Assembly (NCBI GenBank): GCA_024628785.1 | Contig: CP102405.1 | Coordinates: forward strand, 248,001 to 312,000 | DNA: 64,000 nt | Direction of reading: 5' to 3' | Source of the DNA: Fusobacteria bacterium ZRK30 | GTDB taxonomy: Bacteria > Fusobacteriota > Fusobacteriia > Fusobacteriales > Fusobacteriaceae | Shown here: positions 17,668 to 26,070 of the stretch, one piece after another | Position numbering within the stretch: position 1 is the first letter of the stretch | How the letters are laid out: each line of letters begins with the position of its first letter | Program-made: the position numbers and the translations under genes | The notes under the pieces: generated by a model | The model's database searches: none | What the model saw: only the letters and a program-made list of their open reading frames with translations | Told to the model about the DNA's origin: nothing

Positions 17668-18333
17668 ATGGAAAAAATTCTTATCGTTGAAGATGATAAC
17701 AGCCTTTCACAACTATTGGAATTCCAACTGAAATATGCTCATTACGATACCGTTATTACCCCTAGGGGAGAAGAAGCAATCAAATTAATAAAAGAATACG
17801 ATTACAACTTAATTATTTTAGATATTATGCTCTTAGATGGAAGTGGAATTGACGTCTGCAAGGAGATCAGAACTTTTTCTGAAGTTCCTGTGATTATGCT
17901 GACAGCTAAAGACAGCATCAATGATAAGATCTCTGCCTTTGATGCTGGAGCCGATGATTACCTGACAAAGCCATTTGAATTCGCCGAACTTTTAGCTAGA
18001 ATAAAGGCTAATACTAAAAAATCTAAAAATTCTAAACCTAAAATCCTTACTCATAAAGGTATAACTATATTTTTAGATACATATAGAGCTGAAAGAGATG
18101 GAGTAGAATTAAATTTAACAAAAAAAGAATTAAAAATATTACAACTTTTATTGGAGAATAAAGGAAAAGTAATCAGTAAGGAAGAGATTATAAACAAATT
18201 ATGGCAAGGTTTCTATGAAGAAAACAATAATATTGTATCAGTGTATATCAACTACCTTAGAAATAAAGTAGACAAGGATTTTTCTGAAAAACTAATTGAA
18301 AATGTTAGAGGTATCGGATATATAATAAGGTAA
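17668..18333 (+). CDS. OmpR/PhoB-family response regulator, second system
   Basis: 221 residues: receiver (1-120) with E8/D9/D10 pocket, phospho-acceptor Asp52 in LIILDIMLLDG, Thr of MLTAKD and Lys of YLTKPFEF; winged-helix output at about 128-220 ending NVRGIGYIIR. AAGGAGATGA precedes the ATG. A TATAAT box at 17554-17559 lies about 110 bases upstream. Its kinase starts three bases after its stop, so the two are translationally close. Targets unknown. Confidence 0.93.
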   Translation: MEKILIVEDDNSLSQLLEFQLKYAHYDTVITPRGEEAIKLIKEYDYNLIILDIMLLDGSGIDVCKEIRTFSEVPVIMLTAKDSINDKISAFDAGADDYLTKPFEFAELLARIKANTKKSKNSKPKILTHKGITIFLDTYRAERDGVELNLTKKELKILQLLLENKGKVISKEEIINKLWQGFYEENNNIVSVYINYLRNKVDKDFSEKLIENVRGIGYIIR

Positions 18334-18336
18334 TTT

Positions 18337-19719
18337 ATGGATAAAAACATATCTATTAAACGTACTGTAATTACCTCCTACCTATCATCTATGCTGATTA
18401 TTTTAATCTCTATCCATGTAGTGATCATTGTAGTATTTTTAAATTGGGAAAATAGGAGAATTAAATCCGAAATAAATAAAACCTCCCTTATCGTTCACAA
18501 AGAACTGCAAACGGTTAAACACTTAAATAAAGCTTCAACTATCAAGTTGATCAATAAAAAAATAGCTGAATTTGCTATAACCCAGGGAAGTCAGCCTTCC
18601 TTACATATTAATTTAATATATGAAAACATTTTTTTTTCCACCGAATCAAATGAATCTATTCATGATTTTAACAAAGAATTGGGAAAATTTCAGTATGTAT
18701 TAAATAATAAAAATGCCTTAATTTTAAAGAATTTGTTATTAAAGTTCGGAGATCAGAAGATCTATCTTCAAATATATTCCGATTCAGATGAAGTAAAAAA
18801 CGATACTATAGCTCTTATGAATTCTCTTTTCTTTTCTAGTATTTTTATTATAATGATCTCCCTTGGGGTAGTGAGAAAGATCGACAAGATCATCCAATCT
18901 CCCATACATGAGATCACTAAGACTGTAAAAAAAATTAATAGACATGATCTGAGTGAAAGAATCACCATTATAAATCCAAATAATGAACTGGGAAAACTCT
19001 CAATAGTTATAAATGAGATGATCGATCGACTGGACATATCATTTAAATCTCAAAATAAATTTATTTCCAATGCATCCCATGAACTCAGAACACCCTTAGC
19101 AGTAATCAAAGGTTATACGGATCTTTTAAATGCCGGGGCGAAATCCGATCCTGTTATGGTTGATCGGGGTATTGCGGAAATTTTAACAGAAGTCAGCAAT
19201 ATGGAAAACCTGTTAAAAAAACTTCTTTTTTTAGCTCGTAAAGAGAATAAAATGTTAAAGAATAACATTGTTCCATTTGAAATTTCTGGTTTAATCAAGG
19301 AGCTCGTGGAAAAACAACAACTTATAGATAAAGATCATAATTATAAAATTATACGAAATAAAATATCTATTTTAAATATTGATAAAGATCTGATCCTTCA
19401 AGCATTGAGGGAGCTCTTAAAAAATAGTTCTAAATATACACTTGAAAATCGTGAGATTTCCGTCGATTCATTTCATAGGAGGAAATATCACTATATAGTA
19501 ATCAAAGATCAGGGGAAAGGAATTCCAAAAGAAAACTTAAAACATGTTTTCGAAAGATTCTATATTCAGGATGAAAGTCGAAATAGGCAAAAAAACAGTT
19601 TCGGCTTGGGTCTTTCCACTGTAAAGGACATTGTCAAACTACATAACGGAAATATCTATATTGAAAGTGAGTTCAATAAGGGAACCACTGTAACCATAGA
19701 ACTCCTAAAATCCGTTTAA
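18337..19719 (+). CDS. Sensor histidine kinase, second system
   Basis: 460-residue membrane kinase related to the one at 10397. Two membrane helices (about residues 15-35 and 160-182) bound a periplasmic sensor; HAMP follows (about 184-238), then phospho-acceptor His248 in SHELRTP, N box LKNSSKYT, G1 DQGKGIPKE, F box FERFYIQDES and G2 SFGLGLSTV. All catalytic residues are present. The two systems differ in gene order (kinase first there, regulator first here), which argues against a recent tandem copy. The signal is unknown. Confidence 0.92.
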   Translation: MDKNISIKRTVITSYLSSMLIILISIHVVIIVVFLNWENRRIKSEINKTSLIVHKELQTVKHLNKASTIKLINKKIAEFAITQGSQPSLHINLIYENIFFSTESNESIHDFNKELGKFQYVLNNKNALILKNLLLKFGDQKIYLQIYSDSDEVKNDTIALMNSLFFSSIFIIMISLGVVRKIDKIIQSPIHEITKTVKKINRHDLSERITIINPNNELGKLSIVINEMIDRLDISFKSQNKFISNASHELRTPLAVIKGYTDLLNAGAKSDPVMVDRGIAEILTEVSNMENLLKKLLFLARKENKMLKNNIVPFEISGLIKELVEKQQLIDKDHNYKIIRNKISILNIDKDLILQALRELLKNSSKYTLENREISVDSFHRRKYHYIVIKDQGKGIPKENLKHVFERFYIQDESRNRQKNSFGLGLSTVKDIVKLHNGNIYIESEFNKGTTVTIELLKSV

Positions 19720-19757
19720 AAAAAGAGGAGAGATGATAATTCATCTCTCCTCTTTTT
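19718..19757. terminator. Bidirectional terminator after second two-component pair
   Basis: A 17-bp stem (AGAGGAGAGATGA core) with a 3-nt loop and T runs on both strands, between convergent genes. Confidence 0.92.
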
Positions 19758-19781
19758 TTATATTTTCTAATAATTTAAATT

Positions 19782-20339
19782 CTATTTCCCTATCTTTTCT
19801 CTCAAAAATTCTATTTTTTCTTTAACAGCTTCATCTCTTGGATCAATTTCATAGGCAGCTATATATTCCTTTACCGCTCTTTTTAAACGTCCCATTCTCT
19901 CATATTTTATAGCAAATTCTACATGAGCATCATAGATGTCAAAGTCTAAAAATATCGCTAGATCATAGGCTCTTATAGCATCTACTATCCTTCCTATTCT
20001 TGAATAAGCATTCCCCAATAAAAAATACACAAACGGAGCTTCCGGGTCTATATCTAAAGCCTTATTAAAAAGCTCTATAGCCTCTAAAAAACCATCCTTT
20101 TCATAGTAAAGATACCCCATATATGCCATATACTCTGCATTTTCCGGATCTAATTCCAATACTTTTTTATAAACTTCTATGGCATCATCTGTTTTTTTTT
20201 GGAAACAAAGTATTGCTCCTAATTCCTTTAATGCCATACGATCATTTGGATTAAAAATCAGTTCTGATCTAAGATCTACTCTTCTCTCATCCAGGTTTTC
20301 CATCTCATTAATTTCCATAAATATTGCTGTTCTTAACAT
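19782..20339 (-). CDS. TPR-repeat protein
   Basis: 185 residues made almost wholly of tetratricopeptide repeats (about residues 34-170). Repeat signatures such as LGAILCFQKKTDDAIEVYKKVLEL, MGYLYYEKDGFLEAIELFNKAL and LGNAYSRIGRIVDAIRAYDLAI are split over 34-residue units with the usual D-P ends. TPRs are protein-binding scaffolds, so no enzyme role is implied. No signal peptide; cytoplasmic. A GGGGGGAGAG site precedes the ATG at 20339; the ATG seven codons further in is an alternative. It lies 45 bases after glmS and may be read from that transcript. Confidence 0.85.
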   Translation of the reverse strand: MLRTAIFMEINEMENLDERRVDLRSELIFNPNDRMALKELGAILCFQKKTDDAIEVYKKVLELDPENAEYMAYMGYLYYEKDGFLEAIELFNKALDIDPEAPFVYFLLGNAYSRIGRIVDAIRAYDLAIFLDFDIYDAHVEFAIKYERMGRLKRAVKEYIAAYEIDPRDEAVKEKIEFLREKIGK

Positions 20340-20383
20340 CTCTCTCTCTCCCCCCTGATTCTAAAAAAAAGTATCACAACTCC

Positions 20384-22210
20384 TTATTCTACTGTTACAG
20401 ATTTAGCTAAATTTCTAGGTTTATCTACATCTACACCTCTATTTACAGCTGCATAATATGATAATATCTGCAATGGTATAACATTTATTACCGGTGAAAA
20501 TAATTCGTCTATTTCTGGTATATAGATAACTTCATCTGATATACCTGATATTTCTGTATCTCCTACAGTTGCTACCGTCAATACTTTTCCACCTCTAGCT
20601 CTTACTTCCTCAATATTCGATTTAACCTTATCATATGTATCACTTTTTGTGGCTATTGCTATCAATGGACATTCTTCATTTATAAGTGCTATAGGACCAT
20701 GCTTCAATTCTCCTGATTGGTAACCCTCTGCATGGATATATGAGATTTCCTTCAATTTCAAAGCACCCTCATAAGCTATTGCCGTATTTATATTTCTACC
20801 TATGAATATACTAGATGCTACATCATCTAATATTGCTGCTTTTTCCTTGATATCATCTTCTATTTCTAATATTTTTTCTACAATATTTGGTAATTTTCTT
20901 AAATTTTCAATTATATATCTTCTTCTCTCTACATCTAATATATTTTTCTTTTCACCTAGATATAAAGTCAGAATATAAAGTGCTACTAATTGTGATACAA
21001 ATGCTTTAGTAGAAGCCACTCCTATCTCTAAACCTGCATTGGTATATACCGTTCCATCTGCTTCCCTGGATATAGTACTTCCCATTACATTGATTATTCC
21101 GATTGCCTTAGCTCCACTTTTTTTAGCTTCTCTCAGCCCTGCCAATGTGTCTGCTGTTTCTCCAGATTGAGATATCAATATCACCAAGTCTGTTTCAGCA
21201 ATTATTGGGTTTTTATATCTAAATTCAGAAGCTACCTCTACTTCAACCGGTATCCTTAACTCCTGCTCTATCATATATTTTCCTACTAAAGCAGCATGAT
21301 AAGATGTCCCACAGGCTACCATATGAATCTTAGTTATATTTTCTAACTCCTCTTCTGATAATGTGATCTCATCTATGACAGCGCTATCCCCCTTTATCTT
21401 TCCATTTAAGGTCTCTGTAATAACCTTTGGCTGTTCATGGATTTCTTTTAGGGTAAAGTGATCGTACCCGCCTTTTTCAGCAGCTTCTAACGACCATTCT
21501 ATCTTTGTTTCTTTTGTTGATTTTTCATTTTTATCTAAATCCCATATCTTTATCTCATCTTTTTTTAATGAAGCTACATCTCCATCTTCTAAAAATATTA
21601 CTTTATCGGTATATTCCAGGATTGCCGGTACATCTGAGGCTATATATTTTTCCTCTGCTCCTAATCCTATAACTAATGGTGACCCCTTTCTAGCTGCTAC
21701 CAATAGATCAGGCTGGTCCGATGAAATTACTCCTATTGCATAGGCACCATCTAAGATCGGCAATATTTTAAATACAGATTCTAATAGATCTCCAGTATAG
21801 TTATCCTCTAATAAGTGAACGATAACTTCTGTATCGGTATCAGATAAAAATTTATAACCTTTATTTTTCAAGTCTTCCCTCAATTCTGCATAGTTCTCTA
21901 TTATCCCATTATGTACGATAGATAGTTTATTATCCTGTGAATTGTGAGGATGGGAGTTTCTGGTGCTAGGTACCCCATGAGTAGCCCACCTGGTATGTCC
22001 TATACCTACATGACCTAAAATCTCTTTATCTTTTATTATTTCACCTAAATTTGCTAATTTTCCTACTGATTTAAATGTTTTCATGAGCCCGTCGTCGCTT
22101 AAAATTGAGATACCAGCTGAATCATATCCTCTATATTCCAATTTTGATAACCCGCTATATAAGACTTCCTTTGGTTCTTTATTTCCTATGTACCCTACAA
22201 TTCCACACAT
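20384..22210 (-). CDS. glmS: Glucosamine-6-phosphate synthase (isomerizing)
   Basis: Makes glucosamine 6-phosphate from fructose 6-phosphate and glutamine, the first step toward peptidoglycan and lipopolysaccharide amino sugars. 608 residues: N-terminal glutaminase with nucleophile Cys2 in MCGIVGYIG and the GHTRWATHG and SHPHNS motifs, then two SIS sugar-isomerase domains (CGTSYHA, SQSGETADT, GVASTKAF, AEGYQSGELKHGP) and the C-terminal PRNLAKSVTVE. TAGGAGGAAG precedes the ATG. Expression is governed by the ribozyme in its leader, which senses the product. Confidence 0.98.
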   Translation of the reverse strand: MCGIVGYIGNKEPKEVLYSGLSKLEYRGYDSAGISILSDDGLMKTFKSVGKLANLGEIIKDKEILGHVGIGHTRWATHGVPSTRNSHPHNSQDNKLSIVHNGIIENYAELREDLKNKGYKFLSDTDTEVIVHLLEDNYTGDLLESVFKILPILDGAYAIGVISSDQPDLLVAARKGSPLVIGLGAEEKYIASDVPAILEYTDKVIFLEDGDVASLKKDEIKIWDLDKNEKSTKETKIEWSLEAAEKGGYDHFTLKEIHEQPKVITETLNGKIKGDSAVIDEITLSEEELENITKIHMVACGTSYHAALVGKYMIEQELRIPVEVEVASEFRYKNPIIAETDLVILISQSGETADTLAGLREAKKSGAKAIGIINVMGSTISREADGTVYTNAGLEIGVASTKAFVSQLVALYILTLYLGEKKNILDVERRRYIIENLRKLPNIVEKILEIEDDIKEKAAILDDVASSIFIGRNINTAIAYEGALKLKEISYIHAEGYQSGELKHGPIALINEECPLIAIATKSDTYDKVKSNIEEVRARGGKVLTVATVGDTEISGISDEVIYIPEIDELFSPVINVIPLQILSYYAAVNRGVDVDKPRNLAKSVTVE

Positions 22211-22289
22211 TTTTTACTTCCTCCTAAAATATTTGATTTCAAATGTTCGTTTAGATCTATCGATCTAAAGGGTTATATTTTAAAAGAAA

Positions 22290-22458
22290 ATAGCCACTAG
22301 AAGATTTTTGTAATAACCGTCACCGATTATTTTTGTTCCTTCTTTAGGTTGTGACAACCTCTAGGGTACCCGCCGATTTTCGATTTTCCCTAGCCCTCGT
22401 CAACTCCTGGTTAAAAACCCTATTAAAGGTTGAGAACTCATTCAGAAGTTCAGGCGCT
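22290..22458 (-). ncRNA. glmS self-cleaving ribozyme/riboswitch
   Basis: The minus-strand leader of glmS carries the known ribozyme core in order: AGCGCCTGAAC at the 5' end, GTTGACGAGG, AATCGAAAATCGGCGGGTAC, then the P3/P4 region. In the known class, cleavage occurs between A and G of AGCGCC, here between 22458 and 22457. Glucosamine 6-phosphate is the cofactor, and cut mRNA is degraded, giving product feedback on glmS. The 3' border is approximate because the P4/P4.1 end was not folded. Confidence 0.95.
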
Positions 22459-22499
22459 TTTATATTTTTTTACTTTCTTTTAATTTCCCTATAACCTAT

Positions 22500-22527
22500 T
22501 GTATAAAAAAAATAGAAACTATGTCAA
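22500..22527 (-). promoter_or_regulatory. Promoter of glmS
   Basis: TTGACA and TATACA on the minus strand, 16 bases apart; transcription would start about 35 bases before the ribozyme cut site. The stretch 22530-22676 holds nothing else that I can identify. Confidence 0.75.
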
Positions 22528-22674
22528 CTAACAATCCATTGATTTACATTTTAAAAAACACATAAAATCCAAAAAAACTATTTTTTTCACAATTTAATGG
22601 CATTATACTACCTTTTTGTACTATTTAAAAGTTAAATATTAATTAATTTTAATCTTTCAATAATTCTCATTCTA

Positions 22675-22705
22675 TTAAAAAAAGCTACTCAATTGAGTAG
22701 CTTTT
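22675..22705 (-). terminator. Terminator of infC-rpmI-rplT
   Basis: An 11-bp stem (AAAAGCTACTC) with an AATT loop, followed by a T run on the minus strand, ten bases after the rplT stop. Confidence 0.9.
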
Positions 22706-22714
22706 AAACATTTT

Positions 22715-23068
22715 TTATAATGCTGCTTTTGCAGTTTCTGCTAATTTAGCAAATTCTGCTGCATTGTTTACAGCTAAGTCAGCTAAAACTTTTCTATCTA
22801 AAACGATTCCAGCTTTCTTTAATCCGTTCATGAATTTAGAATACGTTACTTCGTTTAATCTCGCAGCAGCGTTTATTCTTATGATCCATAATTGTCTCAT
22901 TTTTCTCTTTCTAACTTTTCTATCTCTTGTAGAGAAAGCTTCTGCTCTCATTACAGCTTGGTTAGCTTGCTTGAATACGTCACCAGACGCACCTCTAAAT
23001 CCTTTAGCTCTCTTTAATATTTTCTTATGTCTTTTTCTTCTAATAACACCAGTTTTTACTCTTGACAT
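22715..23068 (-). CDS. rplT: 50S ribosomal protein L20
   Basis: 117 residues, highly basic, with the typical [19 protein letters not shown] start, [12 protein letters not shown] and [13 protein letters not shown] blocks. L20 binds 23S rRNA early in assembly and in Bacillus and E. coli represses its own operon by binding the leader. It is the last gene of infC-rpmI-rplT. AGGAGGAAC precedes the ATG. Confidence 0.98.
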   Translation of the reverse strand: MSRVKTGVIRRKRHKKILKRAKGFRGASGDVFKQANQAVMRAEAFSTRDRKVRKRKMRQLWIIRINAAARLNEVTYSKFMNGLKKAGIVLDRKVLADLAVNNAAEFAKLAETAKAAL

Positions 23069-23121
23069 TGCTTGTTCCTCCTATCTCAAAAATTTGCTTA
23101 ACATCTATTTAAAGATTATAA

Positions 23122-23331
23122 TTATCTTCCAACTTTACCTGTAGGTAATAATCTTACCATCATTCTAGCAGCACCTTTAGGTAATACCATATCTTTGTTT
23201 AAAGATCTCTTTCTCTTAGTCTTTTTCTTAGTTAAGATATGACTCATTCCTGATTTCTTAGTGATATATTTTCCTGTTCCAGTTACTTTTACTCTCTTAG
23301 CAGTTCCCTTGTGAGTTTTCATTTTAGGCAT
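23122..23331 (-). CDS. rpmI: 50S ribosomal protein L35
   Basis: 69 residues, basic, with MPKMKTHKGTAKRVKVTGTG start and SHILTKKKTKRKRSL, both characteristic of L35. It lies 28 bases after infC and 53 bases before rplT, the conserved order. AAGGAGGATA precedes the ATG. Confidence 0.98.
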   Translation of the reverse strand: MPKMKTHKGTAKRVKVTGTGKYITKKSGMSHILTKKKTKRKRSLNKDMVLPKGAARMMVRLLPTGKVGR

Positions 23332-23359
23332 AATAAATATCCTCCTTTCAATTTTATGT

Positions 23360-23869
23360 TTATTTTTTTAATGGTGATAACATGATAAACTTTTGCGGTC
23401 CACCATATTTTTTATCAACAATAGCTTCATCTTTAAAAATTTCAGCTACTTCATCAAGTTTTTTTATTCCTAGCGCAGCATGCATTCTCTCTCTACCAAA
23501 TAACATAAGACTAGCTTTTACTTTGTGTTCCTTTTCAATGAACTTTCTAATCTTTCCTATTTTAGTTTCAAAATCATGTACATCTATTCTAGCTTTAAAC
23601 TTAATTTCTTTAACTACAACTTGCTTTTGATTTTTCTTAGCTTCCTTAGCTTTCCTAGCCTGCTCATACTTGTACTTTCCGTAGTCCATAATCTTACACA
23701 CAGGTGGTTTAGCTGTAGGTGAAACTTCTACTAAATCAAGTTTTCTTTCTCCTGCAATACTCAACGCTTCTCTTGAAGTCATTACTCCTAATTGCTCTCC
23801 ATCATCCGATATTACCCTTACTTCTCTAGCTCTAATTCTTTCATTGATTCTAGTTTTGTTAGAAATAAT
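23360..23869 (-). CDS. infC: Translation initiation factor IF-3 with ATT start codon
   Basis: IF-3 keeps the 30S subunit free and checks start codons. With the ATT at 23869 as start the protein has 169 residues, the normal size; motifs are INERIRAREVRVI, VEVSPTAKPPVCKIMDYGKYKYE and the C-terminal GPQKFIML. GGAGGTG lies five bases before this ATT; a second ATT follows directly. The upstream in-frame ATG at 23965 lies inside the leader terminator and is not credible. A rare ATT start is the classic infC arrangement that lets IF-3 repress its own translation. A terminator-based leader also controls the operon. Confidence 0.95.
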   Translation of the reverse strand: MISNKTRINERIRAREVRVISDDGEQLGVMTSREALSIAGERKLDLVEVSPTAKPPVCKIMDYGKYKYEQARKAKEAKKNQKQVVVKEIKFKARIDVHDFETKIGKIRKFIEKEHKVKASLMLFGRERMHAALGIKKLDEVAEIFKDEAIVDKKYGGPQKFIMLSPLKK

Positions 23870-23890
23870 AGTCACCTCCAAAATTATATA

Positions 23891-24085
23891 AAAAAAACAG
23901 GACATGATAACACGCCCTGTAAAAGTTATTCCTAAAATTAAATTTTCATTTAATTTGTAACTCATTCACATTTTTAATTCGTAACCTGATGCATCTAACT
24001 TGATCCTAAGATCTAAACTCTTGTTTAGTGATGATAAGGTGAGAAACGGGCGTCTCTTCTTTTCATATATATTTAATTTTTTATT
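23891..24085 (-). ncRNA. infC-rpmI-rplT leader with attenuator
   Basis: The transcript from the promoter at 24095-24123 has about 220 bases before infC. It ends in an intrinsic terminator: ACAGG against CCTGT with inner pairs, then T7 (23891-23920), just before the infC ribosome site. Near its 5' end a hairpin GAGA/TCTC displays ACGCCC (24048-24053 region) that is complementary to GGGCGT (23912-23917) in the 5' arm of the terminator. Pairing of the two would break the terminator. The layout matches the L20-controlled leaders of Bacillus in logic; L20 as the ligand is inferred. Confidence 0.7.
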
Positions 24086-24094
24086 TTACAAGAC

Positions 24095-24123
24095 ATAATA
24101 TCACAAAAAAGATATAATGTCAA
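24095..24123 (-). promoter_or_regulatory. Promoter of infC-rpmI-rplT
   Basis: TTGACA and TATTAT on the minus strand, exactly 17 bases apart, lying just after the tRNA-Arg gene. Confidence 0.85.
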
Positions 24124-24132
24124 CTATTTTTA

Positions 24133-24209
24133 TGGCGTACCTAAGAGGAGTCGAACCCCTAACCTTCTGGTCCGTAGCCAGACGCTCTATCCAATTGAGC
24201 TATAGGTAC
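24133..24209 (-). tRNA. tRNA-Arg (anticodon ACG)
   Basis: 77 bases including an encoded CCA. Acceptor stem GTACCTA/TAGGTAC, D stem GCTC/GAGC, anticodon stem TCTGG/CCAGA with loop CTACGGA (anticodon ACG, read as ICG after deamination), T stem AGGGG/CCTCT with loop TTCGACT. Last of three tRNA genes on this strand. Confidence 0.96.
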
Positions 24210-24256
24210 GCATATTGAGTAAAAAAAAAGCGGTTACAACCGACTTTGATTTTATA

Positions 24257-24348
24257 TGGCGGAGAATGAGGGATTTGAACCCTCGGTACCCGGTTAAGGG
24301 TACACTCCCTTAGCAGGGGAGCGGATTCGACCACTCTCCCAATTCTCC
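24257..24348 (-). tRNA. tRNA-Ser (anticodon GCT)
   Basis: 92 bases including CCA. Acceptor GGAGAAT/ATTCTCC, anticodon stem CTCCC/GGGAG with loop CTGCTAA, long variable arm typical of serine tRNAs (pairing around GTACCC/GGGTAC), and T loop TTCAAAT. A weak hairpin with T9 (24221-24242) separates it from tRNA-Arg. Confidence 0.96.
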
Positions 24349-24353
24349 GTATA

Positions 24354-24441
24354 TGGCGATGAGACTGGGACTCGAACCCAGACCCCTTGCGGGTTCACCG
24401 GTTTTCAAGACCGGCTCCTTAGCCAGTTCGGACATCTCACC
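24354..24441 (-). tRNA. tRNA-Ser (anticodon TGA)
   Basis: 88 bases including CCA. Acceptor GGTGAGA/TCTCATC with one G-U pair, anticodon stem CCGGT/ACCGG with loop CTTGAAA, long variable arm (ACCCGC/GGGT region) and T loop TTCGAGT. It is six bases from tRNA-Ser(GCT) and first in the cluster. Confidence 0.96.
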
Positions 24442-24455
24442 ACTCGACAAGGACT

Positions 24456-24484
24456 ATACTATCATATATATATATGATGGTCAA
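24456..24484 (-). promoter_or_regulatory. Promoter of the tRNA cluster
   Basis: TTGACC and TAGTAT on the minus strand, exactly 17 bases apart, the -10 box ending 15 bases before the first tRNA. Confidence 0.75.
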
Positions 24485-24700
24485 CACTTTTTTCATATTT
24501 TTTTATGAATTTTATATTTTTTTCTATTTTTAAAACTAAAACGATATTAAATGTAACGATTGTGTAGAAAATCCACGACTAATCTGATTTTTTTTGAAAA
24601 AAATGAATCTAATTATTTTATCTTTAAAAGAGGAATAATTATAATATAATTTTAAAAAATTTGAAAAATTAAAATTATGAAGTTAAGCTGTATATATAAC

Positions 24701-24759
24701 ACAACTTTTTATGGATTACTATTTTACATCATGATAGCCTTTAAAAAGTTGTTTTTTTT
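24701..24759 (+). terminator. Intrinsic terminator upstream of the diguanylate cyclase gene (attenuator or sRNA end)
   Basis: A 10-bp stem (ACAACTTTTT with AAAAAGTTGT) closes a 32-nt loop that itself can pair weakly (CTAT/ATAG), followed by T8, only 25 bases before the ATG at 24784 and on the same strand. No gene ends upstream on this strand, so it either ends a small RNA or attenuates the gene. The rest of 24485-24700 is AT-rich with nothing that I recognise. Confidence 0.6.
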
Positions 24760-24783
24760 ATATAAGTCAAAGGAGGGAGTCCT

Positions 24784-25857
24784 ATGAAAAAAATCAAGAT
24801 CTTTGCAGCAATTATAATATCAGTACAACTCTTTATATTCATCGTATTATGGTTTCTATCATATGATCACGTATATAATCTAGCACACACAATAAATTCT
24901 ATTTTTGTTCTTGTCACCGGACTTTTAATAGTAAAATATATTATTAAAATAAATAAAAAAATAATTTCAGAAGAAAATGTCTCCAACACTTTATTAAACT
25001 TATCTCTCGATGGTATATATATAGAAAATGAAAAAGGAGAAATCCTTCAATGTAATAAAAGTGGACATGAAATATTTGGGTATACAAAAAAAGAGATGCT
25101 GAGCCTCAGTATAAGAGATCTGGTGCCAGAAGAGTTCGCCAAGGAAATTCCAAAAGTTATACCCGATAATATGGCCACAGGAGATCTCTACCTAGAGAGG
25201 ATCAATAAGAAAAAAAATGGAGAACTCTTCCCTACAGAAATAAATTCAAAATACATCTATATAAACGGTAAAAAAAGACTTATTGTGTTTGTAAGAGATA
25301 TAACCGTTAGAAAGCAGATGGAAGATGACCTTAGAGAGATGTCTATAAAAGATGAACTTACAAAAACCTACAACAGGAGATATATCATGAAAAAACTAAA
25401 AGATGAATTTTTCTTCTCCAAGATAAATAAATCTACTTTTTCTATTGCCCTGCTGGATATAGATAATTTTAAAAGAGTAAATGATAATTTTGGACATCTT
25501 TTCGGTGACGAGGTTCTCATAAAATTTTCAAATACTATCCAAAAAAACCTAAGAAAAAATGATTATCTAGGAAGGATAGGAGGGGAGGAATTTATAATTA
25601 TTTTCTGCAATACATTACTCATCGAAGGTTATGAAATTCTTTTTAGGATAAAAGAAAAATTAAGTTCAATATCGTGGGGAGAAAATGACTTTTCCGTAAC
25701 TTTTAGTGCTGGATTATTTGAAGTCCCACACAACAAAATAGATGAACATAATAGTGAAAAAACTATAAAATTAATTGATGATCTCATGTATAAGGCTAAG
25801 GAATGTGGCAAAAACTGTATAATTACCCCAACCAAAATTCATAACAAACTCTTGTAG
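24784..25857 (+). CDS. Membrane-bound PAS-GGDEF diguanylate cyclase
   Basis: 357 residues. Two membrane helices (about 5-25 and 37-55), a PAS domain (about 62-175, with GIYIENEKGEILQCNKSG and EIFGYTKKEM) followed by the PAC-like FVRDITVRKQ, then a GGDEF domain (about 185-345). The active site reads RIGGEEF, a functional variant, with the substrate Asp/Asn residues in ALLDIDNFKRVNDNFGH. It should make cyclic di-GMP from two GTP in response to a signal sensed by PAS. No RxxD inhibitory site is obvious. AAAGGAGGGAG precedes the ATG. It is preceded by an attenuator-like hairpin. Confidence 0.92.
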   Translation: MKKIKIFAAIIISVQLFIFIVLWFLSYDHVYNLAHTINSIFVLVTGLLIVKYIIKINKKIISEENVSNTLLNLSLDGIYIENEKGEILQCNKSGHEIFGYTKKEMLSLSIRDLVPEEFAKEIPKVIPDNMATGDLYLERINKKKNGELFPTEINSKYIYINGKKRLIVFVRDITVRKQMEDDLREMSIKDELTKTYNRRYIMKKLKDEFFFSKINKSTFSIALLDIDNFKRVNDNFGHLFGDEVLIKFSNTIQKNLRKNDYLGRIGGEEFIIIFCNTLLIEGYEILFRIKEKLSSISWGENDFSVTFSAGLFEVPHNKIDEHNSEKTIKLIDDLMYKAKECGKNCIITPTKIHNKLL

Positions 25858-26007
25858 TTAACTACTTCATTCTAACCCTTAAATATACCCACTAATTTTT
25901 TCAACTCCTCAAAAATTAAAAATCATAAAATAACCTCTTATTCTTAACTTCAACACCTTTTAGCCTTACCAAAAATAAATATATTTAGTATTTTATGAAA
26001 TATATGG

Positions 26008-26013
26008 TATAAT
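26008..26013 (+). promoter_or_regulatory. Probable -10 box of cvfB
   Basis: TATAAT preceded by ATATGG, about 58 bases before the cvfB ATG. The -35 region (TTTAGT, 17-18 bases upstream) is weak. Confidence 0.5.
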
Positions 26014-26070
26014 AATAGGTAGCATTTGGCAAATATAGTGGCGTATTTTGAATTTAACGAGGAGATAACA

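Noticed and set aside
23870-23965. ATG at 23965 as the infC start
   Set aside because: The extension crosses the leader terminator; the ATT at 23869 gives the normal IF-3 length and has the ribosome site.
24485-24783. Cyclic di-GMP riboswitch upstream of the diguanylate cyclase
   Set aside because: The conserved core sequences of either class were not found.
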